From Candidatus Fokinia solitaria (GTDB lineage Bacteria > Pseudomonadota > Alphaproteobacteria > Rickettsiales > Midichloriaceae), in NCBI GenBank assembly GCA_943325105.2, contig CALPOD020000001.1:62001-126000 (forward strand): a stretch of DNA of 64,000 nt, in the 5' to 3' direction. The notes under the pieces are model-generated. The model saw only the letters and a program-made list of their open reading frames with translations, searched no databases and was not told where the DNA came from. Shown here in pieces: positions 9,419-20,051 of the stretch (position 1 is its first letter; every line of letters begins with the position of its first letter). The position numbers and the translations under genes were made by a program.

Positions 9419-9494
9419 GCCTAGATAGCTCAGTAGGTAGAGCAAAGGACTGAAAATCCTTGTGTCGGCGGTTCGATTCCGCCTCTAGGCACCA
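9419..9494 (+). tRNA. tRNA-Phe (GAA), CCA encoded
   Basis: A complete cloverleaf can be drawn. The acceptor stem pairs GCCTAGA (9419-9425) with TCTAGGC (9484-9490), followed by discriminator A and a genomically encoded CCA (9492-9494). The anticodon stem is AAGGA/TCCTT around the loop CTGAAAA, giving anticodon GAA. The T loop is GTTCGATTC. The last 10 bases are also the 3' end, including the stop codon, of tadA on the minus strand. Confidence 0.97.
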
Positions 9495-9943
9495 CCATTT
9501 CGTTTTTTTATAAAAAAATCTTTCAAAATCTCTTCACATTGCCTTTCAAGAAGGCCATTATAATGATCTGGTATGTGATGTAGGCCCTTTTTACCATAAA
9601 AAAGCTTTGCATTATTATAAACACCACCACTCTTTTCGTCTAATGCACCGCAATATAACCTTCTTATTCTTGCAATAGATATAGCTGCGGCACACATGGC
9701 ACATGGCTCTAAAGTAACATACAAATCACATTCTTCTAAGTAACCACTTTTTAACTTCTGAGATGCATTTCTGATTGCAATAATTTCAGAGTGTTCAGTT
9801 TGATTTAATGTTTTCTTCATCATGTTGTGTGCACTGCCTATTATCTCACCTTTTCTAACGATGACACACCCAACTGGTACTTCATTATTATCACTTGCTT
9901 TTTTCGCTTCATCTAAAGCAAATTTCATAAAACATTCAAACAT
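9485..9943 (-). CDS. tadA: tRNA-specific adenosine deaminase
   Basis: Makes inosine at position 34 of tRNA-Arg. Counting from ATG at 9943, the zinc ligand and proton shuttle are H51 and E53 (HSE), and the other ligands C81 and C84 lie in EPCAMC. I prefer this start to the longer frame opening at 9988: the extra 15 residues are not family-like and would leave only 12 bases before hemH. A further ATG at 9928 also gives a plausible N-terminus. The stop codon and last codons lie inside the 3' end of tRNA-Phe on the other strand. Confidence 0.92.
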   Translation of the reverse strand: MFECFMKFALDEAKKASDNNEVPVGCVIVRKGEIIGSAHNMMKKTLNQTEHSEIIAIRNASQKLKSGYLEECDLYVTLEPCAMCAAAISIARIRRLYCGALDEKSGGVYNNAKLFYGKKGLHHIPDHYNGLLERQCEEILKDFFIKKRNGGA

Positions 9944-10000
9944 ATTACATTTTAAAATTAAAGTGATATTGTAAGTAAAATAATACAACTAAATCTTTAT

Positions 10001-11074
10001 ATGCAAAAAAAAATAGCGGTAGTAATTTACAACCTTGGCGGACCAGATAGCTTGGATGCCGTGCAAAAATTTCTATTTAATCTATTTAATGATCCACATA
10101 TAATAACTCTTCCGCAGCCATTTAGATATTTCCTTGCTAAACTCATATCAGTCTTTAGACACAATAAATCAAAAGGCATATATGAGCAAATGGGAGGGAA
10201 ATCAACAATTTTACAGGAAACAAACGAACAAGCAGAAGCACTGAGTCAATATCTCAATAAAAACTGTTCAGTTAATGGTGGAGTTACATATGATGTAATA
10301 CCAATGATGAGATATTGGCATCCGATGACAGGAGAAATAATAAAAAAAGTACAAAAAGGAGCATATGATAATGTAATTTTACTACCTCTATATCCACATT
10401 TTTCCACTACTACAACTCTTTCATCATTAAGAGAGTGGTTTAAACATGCTAAAAATATGCCAGCAACTAATATTGTTTGTTGTTACTATAATCACCCAGG
10501 ATTTATTGATGCAAATGTTGCTTTGATAAATGAAACAATTGCAAATATAAAAACTACAAAACCAATAAGACTTCTATTTTCGGCACATAGCATCCCACAG
10601 CACATATCTGATAAAGGAGATCCATATAAGGGACAAATTGAGTCAAGCATTAAAGCAATCGTAGAAAAAACTAATATTGATAAGACTCAGCATACAATCT
10701 GTTATCAAAGTAAGGTAGGGAAATTAAAATGGCTTGAGCCTGATATCAAATCTGAACTACTCGCAGCAGGTAAGAGAAATGAAGCTGTTGTTGTAATTCC
10801 AATCAGCTTTACATCTGAGCATTCAGAAACACTTGTAGAGCTAGATATAGAATATGCAGAGCTTGCAAAGGAAAATGGCATTGAGTTTTATAGAGTACCT
10901 ACACTCAGCAAACATCCAATTTTTATCAAAACACTTGCTATGTTAAGTGTGAAAGCTCTGCATAAATTCATTCCAGAAATAGTTGCAAACTCTGACTTCA
11001 AACCATATAAAAATACTCCTCTAAACTCATCTTGTGGAGCTCCGATGTGTTGTCAAAGGATCAATATTATTTAA
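10001..11074 (+). CDS. hemH: Ferrochelatase
   Basis: Inserts iron into protoporphyrin IX, the last step of haem synthesis. SAHSIP (194-199) contains the catalytic histidine H196, and TSEHSETLVEL has the partner glutamate near 276. YNLGGPDSL opens the protein as usual. At 357 residues it is full length. The extreme C-terminus carries three close cysteines (C345, C350, C351), which might bind an Fe-S cluster as in some bacterial ferrochelatases; this is only a suggestion. Its TAA overlaps the atpB stop by 4 bases (TTAA). Confidence 0.95.
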   Translation: MQKKIAVVIYNLGGPDSLDAVQKFLFNLFNDPHIITLPQPFRYFLAKLISVFRHNKSKGIYEQMGGKSTILQETNEQAEALSQYLNKNCSVNGGVTYDVIPMMRYWHPMTGEIIKKVQKGAYDNVILLPLYPHFSTTTTLSSLREWFKHAKNMPATNIVCCYYNHPGFIDANVALINETIANIKTTKPIRLLFSAHSIPQHISDKGDPYKGQIESSIKAIVEKTNIDKTQHTICYQSKVGKLKWLEPDIKSELLAAGKRNEAVVVIPISFTSEHSETLVELDIEYAELAKENGIEFYRVPTLSKHPIFIKTLAMLSVKALHKFIPEIVANSDFKPYKNTPLNSSCGAPMCCQRINII

Positions 11075-11811
11075 TGCATATTAAGTGCATCATTTAAATA
11101 AACACAAGCTAATATTGTAAAAATATAAGCTTGTAAAATTGATACAAAAATTTCAAATCCAGTCAAAATTATCAACATCATAAAAGGAAAGATACCTATT
11201 ATACCTGAAGCTAATGTCAATGATACAAAGACTTTTAATACTATATGTCCTGCTGTCATATTTGCAGCTAAACGTAGAGCAAGACTGAAAGGCCTAGATA
11301 AGTATGTAAATAGCTCTATTATAATTATTAAAGGAGCTAAAAATACAGGAGTACCTTTTGGTAATAAAATATTAAAATAATGCATACCGTTTTTTACAAA
11401 ACCTATGATATTTATCATTATAAAAACAAATAGTGCAACTACAAAGGTTATCACTATGTGACTTGTAGGAGTGAAACCGCCTGGAAGCATTCCAAGTGCA
11501 TTACAAAGCATTATAAAAATGAAAAGTGTAAAAATCTCTGGTGCATATTTTAAACCTTTATCTCCACAAGTTCCAGAAACTGTTTTTGTAATCATCTCAT
11601 AAATGAGTTCACTTGCAGCATGTATTTTATTGATTTTCCTTATCCCATCACAATGCTGATCTTTTCTTCTATATAAAACTCCAAGGACTACTAGCGCTAG
11701 AAGAGATAAGGTCATAAAAAGCGCTGAATTTGAAAATGAAAAGTCTATCCCAAAGATTTTTATTGGAATCAAAGACTTTATAGTAAATTGTTTAAGAGGA
11801 TCTAACAACAT
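11071..11811 (-). CDS. atpB: ATP synthase F0 subunit a
   Basis: Proton-channel subunit of the F-type ATP synthase. The protein has about five to six hydrophobic helices, and the essential arginine is R180 in SLALRLAANMTAGHI. The motif ALGMLPGGFTPTSHI (about 105-119) is also diagnostic. It stands alone: hemH converges on it and kdsD diverges from it, so atpE and the b subunits are not adjacent. Length 246 is normal for alphaproteobacteria. Confidence 0.95.
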   Translation of the reverse strand: MLLDPLKQFTIKSLIPIKIFGIDFSFSNSALFMTLSLLALVVLGVLYRRKDQHCDGIRKINKIHAASELIYEMITKTVSGTCGDKGLKYAPEIFTLFIFIMLCNALGMLPGGFTPTSHIVITFVVALFVFIMINIIGFVKNGMHYFNILLPKGTPVFLAPLIIIIELFTYLSRPFSLALRLAANMTAGHIVLKVFVSLTLASGIIGIFPFMMLIILTGFEIFVSILQAYIFTILACVYLNDALNMH

Positions 11812-11872
11812 TTTTTTTGTAATTTTTTTCCATTATACAATAAATTTAGTTACTTTTATATATTAAGCTCAT

Positions 11873-12844
11873 ATGATAAAACTCATTGTAAAAAACACAA
11901 GTAAAATGGATCTAAAGGATATAGTTGCAGAGGTTATTGATAGTGAAATAAGAGGTCTTGAAGATTTAAAACAAAACTTTGATTTTGAGAGCTTAAATGA
12001 GATACTAGAAAAAATATATTTGCTGAGTGGTAAGGTAATATTGAGTGGTATAGGTAAAAGCGGATATATCAGTAAAAAGATTGCAGCATCATTATGTTCA
12101 ATAGGTTTGCCTGCAGTATTCTTACATTCTGGAGAAGCATTACATGGAGATCTTGGTGTGATTTCAAGTAATGATATTGTGTTGATTTTTTCAAACTCTG
12201 GAGAGGGCAGTGAATTAAAACAAATCATAGATTATTGTGAAAGATTTAAAGTAACAACAGTTGGTATTTCAAGGAATAAATCATCATATTTAATAGAAAA
12301 AACTGACATCGGTATTCATTTACCTGCAACACCAGAAGTTACTGATTTAGATATCCCAACAACTTCAACTATGATGATGATGGCATTTGGAGATATATTA
12401 ACGATTGCATTGAAAGAAAGAAAGCAATTGTCTCATGAAAATTACCTAATATATCACCCAGGAGGAACTATTGGATTTAAGGGTATGAAAGTTTATGATT
12501 TGATGTTGAAAGCTGACGAATTAGTAATTCTTAAATATAATTGTTCTATGATCGATGCATTATTTGGAATGTTGAATAAAAGATTAAGATTTGCATTAAT
12601 AGTGGATGATAAAGATGAATTTATTGGAATTATCAATGATACTTCTATAAAAGATTTTAGTTTTAAAGACAACATTGTGGTAGAAAATTTTATTTCAAAT
12701 AATTACAAAGTACTCTCAAGTGAATTAAAAATGGTAGATATATTGCAAGACATTAATACATTTGACTATTTTATAGTGCTCGATGGCAAAAAACCCATCG
12801 GTGCATTTTCATATGACAATATAAAATCCATCTATAAGTGTTAG
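11873..12844 (+). CDS. kdsD: Arabinose-5-phosphate isomerase (SIS plus CBS domains)
   Basis: Makes arabinose 5-phosphate for KDO, the inner-core sugar of LPS. The SIS domain covers about 40-180, with GIGKSGYISKK (59-69), LHSGEALHGDLG (84-95) and SNSGEGSE (107-114); HPGGTIG (195-201) precedes two CBS-type segments reaching the C-terminus. The following lptC-like gene begins before this one ends, a 7-base overlap, matching the kdsD-kdsC-lptC order of Gram-negative LPS loci without kdsC. Presence of KDO synthesis implies an LPS-bearing cell. Confidence 0.92.
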   Translation: MIKLIVKNTSKMDLKDIVAEVIDSEIRGLEDLKQNFDFESLNEILEKIYLLSGKVILSGIGKSGYISKKIAASLCSIGLPAVFLHSGEALHGDLGVISSNDIVLIFSNSGEGSELKQIIDYCERFKVTTVGISRNKSSYLIEKTDIGIHLPATPEVTDLDIPTTSTMMMMAFGDILTIALKERKQLSHENYLIYHPGGTIGFKGMKVYDLMLKADELVILKYNCSMIDALFGMLNKRLRFALIVDDKDEFIGIINDTSIKDFSFKDNIVVENFISNNYKVLSSELKMVDILQDINTFDYFIVLDGKKPIGAFSYDNIKSIYKC

Positions 12845-13386
12845 CTTTTATAAAAAGATACATATTATTAATAATATCTTTTATAGCTTTATTTTATTTC
12901 TATCAGGGAGATAACAAGAAATTATCTGCCACAATCAATGATTTAGATGTTATTGATAAAACAAAAAATATAGTTATAAAGCCACATTTATATAATCAAA
13001 TCAAAGATGGTAAAAGATTAGAAGTGATCGCAGAAAGAGGTGAAAATAACAGTAAAACAATAGTTATTCATGAAGTAATAGGCAAAATATATGACATTGA
13101 CAATAATTGCATTCTGCAAGTACAAACAAAAGATGGTTCATTTGATATAAAAGACAAAATTTTGAATATAAAAAAAGATATCGATATTTCAATTTATGAT
13201 AACTTAAATCGTCGGATACATTTAAAAGGCTCAGGTATAAAATTCGATATGGAAAAAAGACTTATAAATAGTAGTGAAAGAATAAACATAGAGGATGATA
13301 AATATTCATTATCAGCTGAGTCATTTGAAATTGATGCTGATAATTTTTCAATCATCTTTATAAAACCAATAATTAGAAAAAATTAA
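12838..13386 (+). CDS. lptC: LptC-like LPS export protein
   Basis: Small bitopic membrane protein: a single N-terminal helix (about 8-22) followed by a periplasmic beta-rich domain with repeated charged strands, as in LptC, which hands LPS from LptBFG to LptA. Similarity is mostly architectural, so the call rests partly on position directly after kdsD. The start is GTG at 12838, overlapping the kdsD stop by 7 bases. The 182-residue length fits LptC. It ends 4 bases before rlmB, making a kdsD-lptC-rlmB operon. Confidence 0.65.
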   Translation: MLAFIKRYILLIISFIALFYFYQGDNKKLSATINDLDVIDKTKNIVIKPHLYNQIKDGKRLEVIAERGENNSKTIVIHEVIGKIYDIDNNCILQVQTKDGSFDIKDKILNIKKDIDISIYDNLNRRIHLKGSGIKFDMEKRLINSSERINIEDDKYSLSAESFEIDADNFSIIFIKPIIRKN

Positions 13387-13390
13387 AATC

Positions 13391-14149
13391 GTGAATAAAA
13401 AAAATTTAGTATACGGAAAGCATAGTGTATTAAGCATCCTCAGGAATAAAAATCGTAGAATTGACAAAATCTTGTGTACAAATTCATCCTTTAGTTTCTT
13501 AAAACAAAATATTCCTAATCTTGAGATGCAAAAAGTTGAGATTGTAGATAGTCAAATCATAACAAAAACTCTATTTACTAATGGGTATAAAAATGCGTTA
13601 CATCAAGATGTTGTAGTCTTTACACAAACATTAATACAACCTGATGTAAATGATATTATATTTTCTTCAAAATTCTTAGTTTTATTAGATGAGCTGCAAG
13701 ACAGTCAAAATATTGGAGCAATCATAAGATCTGCAGCCCTTTTTAACGTAGATGCAGTTATCTCAACATTTCATAATAGTCCAGATGAAAACTCACATAT
13801 GATTAAAGCTGCATGTGGTGCATTTGAACATATTCCATTCATAAAAGTAGTAAACTTATCTCAAACAATCAGCGCATTAAAGAAGAATAACTATTGGACT
13901 GTAGGGATGGCATGTGATGCTAAACAAAGTCTTTATAGCTTATCAAAAAACTTTTCAAAAGATGAAAAAATTGCGATCGTTGTTGGAAATGAGGAGAAAG
14001 GAATGAGGCAGATGGTTGAAAAAAGCTGTGATTTTCTCGTAACAATACCAATAAATCAAGGAAGAGGAGTTGATAGTCTGAATGCATCTAGTGCAACTGC
14101 TGTATTTCTTTATGAAATCAGTAAAATATTCTCAGATATCATTATTTAA
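13391..14149 (+). CDS. rlmB: TrmH/SpoU family RNA 2'-O-methyltransferase, RlmB type
   Basis: Methylates a ribose in rRNA, probably the 23S G2251 equivalent. An N-terminal substrate-binding domain (YGKHSVLSIL) precedes the SPOUT knot: motif 1 ELQDSQNIGAIIRSA (101-115), motif 2 VVGNEEKGM, motif 3 IPINQGRGVDSLNASSA. The start is GTG at 13391. Its last 18 bases overlap the 3' end of the glycosyltransferase gene. A tRNA substrate cannot be excluded from sequence alone. Confidence 0.88.
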   Translation: MNKKNLVYGKHSVLSILRNKNRRIDKILCTNSSFSFLKQNIPNLEMQKVEIVDSQIITKTLFTNGYKNALHQDVVVFTQTLIQPDVNDIIFSSKFLVLLDELQDSQNIGAIIRSAALFNVDAVISTFHNSPDENSHMIKAACGAFEHIPFIKVVNLSQTISALKKNNYWTVGMACDAKQSLYSLSKNFSKDEKIAIVVGNEEKGMRQMVEKSCDFLVTIPINQGRGVDSLNASSATAVFLYEISKIFSDIII

Positions 14150-15181
14150 GACCTTATCAATCAATGTGCTAAGATCTGCCTTTAATCTATCTGTAGTATA
14201 CATCGATTTAACATCTTTTATACCTTTGCTGACAATATTTTTTAACTTATCATTATCAAGTGTTAGCATTGCAATCTTCTCTGCTAAATCATGGTGGTCA
14301 CCAGGTGAAAAAAGGAGCCCGTTAACTTCATGTGATATAACTTCATTTATACCTAAAATGTTTGATGCGACAACTGGAATGCCGTGTGCCATACTTTCAA
14401 TTAATACTAATCCGAATGCTTCTTTCAGTGAGGGTAAACAAAATATATCAATATTTTGGAAAAATTCTTTCTTGTCATCAACATATCCAATAAACTTAAC
14501 TTTATCATTTAAACCATGAATAAATGTAAGGTTCTTTATTGCTTTCATGTATTTGCCATCTCCACCAATTAAAACCTCATATGAAATATCACTTTTGTTT
14601 GATAATAAACCAAGTGCTTTTACTAAAAATTGAGTGCCTTTATCAGACACTACTCTTCCAAGGAAGCCTATTGTGATGTGTTTTTTAGTTTTTTTACTTT
14701 TAATTTTATCTACAACATCACATCCGACAACATTATATACTAAATGAGCATTCTTACCTATATCTGAAACTAGTTGTTTATTGACTGCAACACTAATATC
14801 ATTTTGTAATCTCCATCTTAGAGAAGAGATTTTTGAGCTGAAAAAAGTATGCCTGATTCCTATTCTTCTTACATTTAATCCTAATAATCCAAATTTTGAA
14901 AGCTCTACAGCCTTTGTACCATGTGCAAATACAATATCTATATTATGTTTTTTAGCGATTGTACGTAAATGTAAAATAGAACTTAGAAAACCAAATCTTG
15001 TCTTTAATTCAATGACATTATGAGATGTTTGTTTAACTCTGTGCTTATTTTTACAATTTTTATTAATTACAGAAATAACTTCACAAAAATCACTAAGAGC
15101 AATATTATAATGAATGAATGCTTCTTCTATACCTCCTTTGCCAGTATTAAGCATTATATGCATTATCCTATACTTTGTCAC
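14132..15181 (-). CDS. Glycosyltransferase family 4 (group 1)
   Basis: A GT-B fold glycosyltransferase. The N-terminal half opens HIMLNTGKGGIEEA; the donor-binding half contains GFLGRVVSDKGTQFLVKAL (about 174-192), IGGDGKY, and the EAFGLVLIESMAHGIPVVAS block with the E-x7-E motif. Acceptor and sugar are unknown; LPS core or capsule assembly is plausible given kdsD and lptC nearby. The frame opens with GTG at 15181, but ATG at 15163 (MHIMLNTG) may be the true start. Confidence 0.85.
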   Translation of the reverse strand: MTKYRIMHIMLNTGKGGIEEAFIHYNIALSDFCEVISVINKNCKNKHRVKQTSHNVIELKTRFGFLSSILHLRTIAKKHNIDIVFAHGTKAVELSKFGLLGLNVRRIGIRHTFFSSKISSLRWRLQNDISVAVNKQLVSDIGKNAHLVYNVVGCDVVDKIKSKKTKKHITIGFLGRVVSDKGTQFLVKALGLLSNKSDISYEVLIGGDGKYMKAIKNLTFIHGLNDKVKFIGYVDDKKEFFQNIDIFCLPSLKEAFGLVLIESMAHGIPVVASNILGINEVISHEVNGLLFSPGDHHDLAEKIAMLTLDNDKLKNIVSKGIKDVKSMYTTDRLKADLSTLIDKVLNNDI

Positions 15182-15231
15182 TGTTTAGCAGTTATTAGGT
15201 GATTAATTGAAGGAATTTTTATGGTAAAAAA

Positions 15232-15336
15232 TTAATAATCTGCTCTGACTCTAATTTTACAAAGCTCACATGCTCTGCATTTTTTTAGTAATTCTAATGA
15301 AAATATCATAAACATTAAACTTAGTATTATCATCAT
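15232..15336 (-). CDS. Possible 34-residue membrane peptide with a CxxCxxC motif
   Basis: In the gap between the glycosyltransferase and trhO, a minus-strand frame from a double ATG encodes a hydrophobic helix (about residues 1-17) followed by KKCRACELCKIR and a basic tail. The hydrophobic-then-cysteine pattern is suggestive, but the frame is short, there is no clear ribosome binding site, and such frames arise by chance. Otherwise I see nothing in 15182-15409. Confidence 0.22.
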   Translation of the reverse strand: MMIILSLMFMIFSLELLKKCRACELCKIRVRADY

Positions 15337-15409
15337 GCCAATAATTTTAATATTTTATTTAGATCCCTGTAATTAACATTCTGCAAGAATACTGACAAAA
15401 TTGCAATGA

Positions 15410-16159
15410 TTAATTTTCATTATTTTGATTTATTGGCTCTAAATTCTTATCTAAGGCAATTCTATCATCGAAAACAAAGAGGCTTCCACTCCACATATTC
15501 ACTGCACTTTTTGTTTCTTCAAAATATTTCAACACTCCACCTTTTAAATGATAAACATTTTCAAATCCTAATGACTTGACATAAGCAGTGGATTTTTCAC
15601 ATCTAATTCCACCAGTGCAAAACATTGCGATCTTTTTTGTTTTATCATTCATATCAACGTTTTTTTCAAACCATTCAGGTAATTCTGAAAAAGATTGCGT
15701 GTCAGGGTTTATAGAGTTTTCAAATGATCCGAAAGCAAATTCATAACTATTTCTTGTATCTATTAAAACAACATTTTGTTCTGATATAAGTTTATTCCAT
15801 TCTTGAGGATTTAAATACTCTCCAGGTGGATTTTTATGCATATCTAGATCACCATCCTTTAAAGTTACGATTTCATTTTTTAAACGTACCTTCATCTTTT
15901 TAAATGGTATGAAATTTGCTTCTGTAGAGTTTTTATATTCTAAATCTTCAAATTCCTTAATACTATTTATTTTTGTCAAAAAAATTTCTAAATTACTCTT
16001 TGCACCTGAAATTGTAAAATTGATTCCTTCTGAAGCTATTAGTATTGTACCCTTTACTTCATTATCTATACAAAGCTTCTTTAGTGTATCTTTCATTACC
16101 TCAGGATTATCTATCTGAACGAATTTATAAGAAGTGACAATGGTGTATTTTTCAGTCAT
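15410..16159 (-). CDS. trhO: tRNA uridine(34) hydroxylase, rhodanese-like (YceA/TrhO)
   Basis: Installs 5-hydroxyuridine at the wobble position of some tRNAs. An N-terminal acylphosphatase-like domain (about 1-95, with GTILIASEGINFTISG) precedes a rhodanese domain whose active-site cysteine is C181 in CTGGIRCEKS. VLIDTRNSYEF (131-141) is the rhodanese strand. The 249-residue length fits the short alphaproteobacterial form. It is transcribed alone, divergent from bolA. Confidence 0.9.
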   Translation of the reverse strand: MTEKYTIVTSYKFVQIDNPEVMKDTLKKLCIDNEVKGTILIASEGINFTISGAKSNLEIFLTKINSIKEFEDLEYKNSTEANFIPFKKMKVRLKNEIVTLKDGDLDMHKNPPGEYLNPQEWNKLISEQNVVLIDTRNSYEFAFGSFENSINPDTQSFSELPEWFEKNVDMNDKTKKIAMFCTGGIRCEKSTAYVKSLGFENVYHLKGGVLKYFEETKSAVNMWSGSLFVFDDRIALDKNLEPINQNNEN

Positions 16160-16252
16160 ACTAAAAGCATTTTGTTAAGATTTTTTAGGCTAAATTTTAT
16201 TCCAGATAGCTTATAAAGTCAAAGTCTGGTATAAAAAAAAATAAAAACTTCT

Positions 16253-16483
16253 ATGGCAATAGAATACGACATATTATACAAAATTCTAAAAGATTCCTTC
16301 CCCAATGATGAAGTCTTACTTGTAGATACTGCAGGTGATAGTAACCACTACGAAGTTACAATCGTAAGCGATGCGTTTAAAGGATTATCACTTATAAAAC
16401 AGCACAAGATAGTATATGATGCAATAGGTGAACACATGGGAAATGCGTTACATGCACTAAAAATCAATACAAAGTCAAAATAA
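16253..16483 (+). CDS. bolA: BolA/IbaG family protein
   Basis: A 76-residue single-domain BolA protein with GDSNHYEVTIVSDAFKGLS followed by the helix QHKIVYDAIGEHM. BolA proteins bind CGFS glutaredoxins through a shared [2Fe-2S] cluster, and the next gene, 3 bases on, is exactly such a glutaredoxin. It starts a compact run bolA-grxD-rbfA-tsaC. Confidence 0.92.
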   Translation: MAIEYDILYKILKDSFPNDEVLLVDTAGDSNHYEVTIVSDAFKGLSLIKQHKIVYDAIGEHMGNALHALKINTKSK

Positions 16484-16486
16484 TAT

Positions 16487-16795
16487 ATGGATAAAGTTTC
16501 AGAAGAAATAAAAGAGTATATAGAAAACAATGATGTGGTTCTCTTTATGAAAGGAACTAAGAACATACCAATGTGTGGGTTCTCAGGCAAAATTGTATAT
16601 ATTCTAGAAAACCTTGGAGCAGAGTTTTTAGATGTAAATGTTTTAGAAAATGAATCTCTAAGAGAAGGTATAAAAAAGTTCAGCGATTGGCCTACGATCC
16701 CACAACTATATATAAGAGGGGAGTTTATAGGCGGGTGTGATATAGTCACACAACTTTACAATGAAGGAGAGTTACAAAAGTTACTTCAAATATAA
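16487..16795 (+). CDS. grxD: Monothiol glutaredoxin, Grx4 type
   Basis: Fe-S cluster carrier with the CGFS active site at residues 30-33 (KGTKNIPMCGFSG), and the glutathione-binding segments WPTIPQLYIRGEFIGGCD downstream. At 102 residues it is a single-domain monothiol glutaredoxin. It is the likely partner of the BolA protein 3 bases upstream and lies 8 bases before rbfA. Confidence 0.95.
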   Translation: MDKVSEEIKEYIENNDVVLFMKGTKNIPMCGFSGKIVYILENLGAEFLDVNVLENESLREGIKKFSDWPTIPQLYIRGEFIGGCDIVTQLYNEGELQKLLQI

Positions 16796-16803
16796 AAAAA
16801 CAA

Positions 16804-17190
16804 ATGTCATCAGAACATTACTACAGAGCTCCACCATCACAAAGGCAATTAAAGGTTGGCGCAACAATACAAAAGATTGTCTCAGAAGAGTTGCTAATGA
16901 ATGAGATTCTGCACTCAAATTTTCATATGATTTCTATAATTGGTGTGAGAATGCATGCTGGATTAAAAAACGCTACAATTATTTTTATAATGAGTAGTGA
17001 GTTTACCCCAAAGGTAAAGTCTATTCTACAGGATTTACAAAAATTATCTGGATACTTTAGGAAGACCCTTGCTTCTCATATGAATCTAAGACATGTGCCA
17101 TTAATCTCATTTGAATATGATCGAGCAGGTGTTGAGTTAGAGATCATGCGTGAAAGCTTACATAGATATCAATCTGATTTTACTGTTTGA
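16804..17190 (+). CDS. rbfA: Ribosome-binding factor A
   Basis: Late 30S assembly and cold-adaptation factor with a KH-like fold. RQLKVGATIQKIVSEEL near the N-terminus and LRHVPLISFEYDRAGVE near the C-terminus are characteristic. Length is 128 residues. In many bacteria rbfA follows infB; here it is in the bolA-grxD-rbfA-tsaC run instead. Confidence 0.92.
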   Translation: MSSEHYYRAPPSQRQLKVGATIQKIVSEELLMNEILHSNFHMISIIGVRMHAGLKNATIIFIMSSEFTPKVKSILQDLQKLSGYFRKTLASHMNLRHVPLISFEYDRAGVELEIMRESLHRYQSDFTV

Positions 17191-17204
17191 TTATCAGTTA
17201 GTAA

Positions 17205-19307
<2,103 letters not shown>

Positions 19308-19313
19308 AAATTT

Positions 19314-20051
19314 TTACCGATATTGATTATCTGAAAGATGCATACCCCCATCTAGAAATATTACTTGTCCTGTCATTGAAGAAATACTAAGGATAAAATC
19401 AATTGTTTTCATAATCTCTTCTAAAGTACTTTGGCAACTCAGAGGATTTGAACGCACTGCTGCATCAAAATTTTCTTGTGATTGCATATCATTCTTCATA
19501 GTTTGTCCAAGAGCTATACTATTTACCCTAACATTTGGTAACAGTTGCTTAGCTGATAATTGTGTAAACGAATGTAAGATCTTATTTGTCAAATGATAAG
19601 AAAAAAAGTTATGTGGAATCTTAAAAAGACCATAGTCTAAGATGTTGATTATATATAATTTATTGTTATTGTTCAATAGACTCGATTTAGCAATACTTTG
19701 GATTATTGCAACTTTAGAAATTAAATTCACCTGTAGATGTTCATTTAAAGAAATAGCTATATCGTCAGATAAAGCTGAGTCGTTTTTAAAAACTGATGCG
19801 TTATTGATTAATAGTGATATGTTTAATCCTTCACAAAATTTTTGTAGATATTTAATTCCGCTTGCAGTGGCTAAGTTTGCCTTACATAACTTCACATCAG
19901 CTCCAAGATTTTTAATTTCTTCAGCTGCTTCATAGGCCTCTTTTTCTGATGTGTTGTAATGTATAATTATATTATACCCACTTTTTGCAAGATGAGTTGC
20001 TATTCTAATGCCAATTCTTTTAGCAGAGCCTGTAACAAGAGCAAATGTCAT
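19314..20051 (-). CDS. Short-chain dehydrogenase, pteridine-reductase-like, altered active site
   Basis: Rossmann-fold SDR. From ATG at 20051 the protein opens with TFALVTGSAKRIGIR, the nucleotide loop; NNAS is at 83-86. I chose this start because it gives an ATGA overlap with the rlmE stop and removes 22 non-family residues. The TGSAKRIG loop and the INILD strand resemble FolM/pteridine reductases, and folE is in the window. The catalytic region reads FFSYHLTNKIL: Y152 is followed by four residues before K157, not the usual three, so either Tyr is shifted or His153 replaces it. Activity is uncertain. Confidence 0.78.
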   Translation of the reverse strand: MTFALVTGSAKRIGIRIATHLAKSGYNIIIHYNTSEKEAYEAAEEIKNLGADVKLCKANLATASGIKYLQKFCEGLNISLLINNASVFKNDSALSDDIAISLNEHLQVNLISKVAIIQSIAKSSLLNNNNKLYIINILDYGLFKIPHNFFSYHLTNKILHSFTQLSAKQLLPNVRVNSIALGQTMKNDMQSQENFDAAVRSNPLSCQSTLEEIMKTIDFILSISSMTGQVIFLDGGMHLSDNQYR

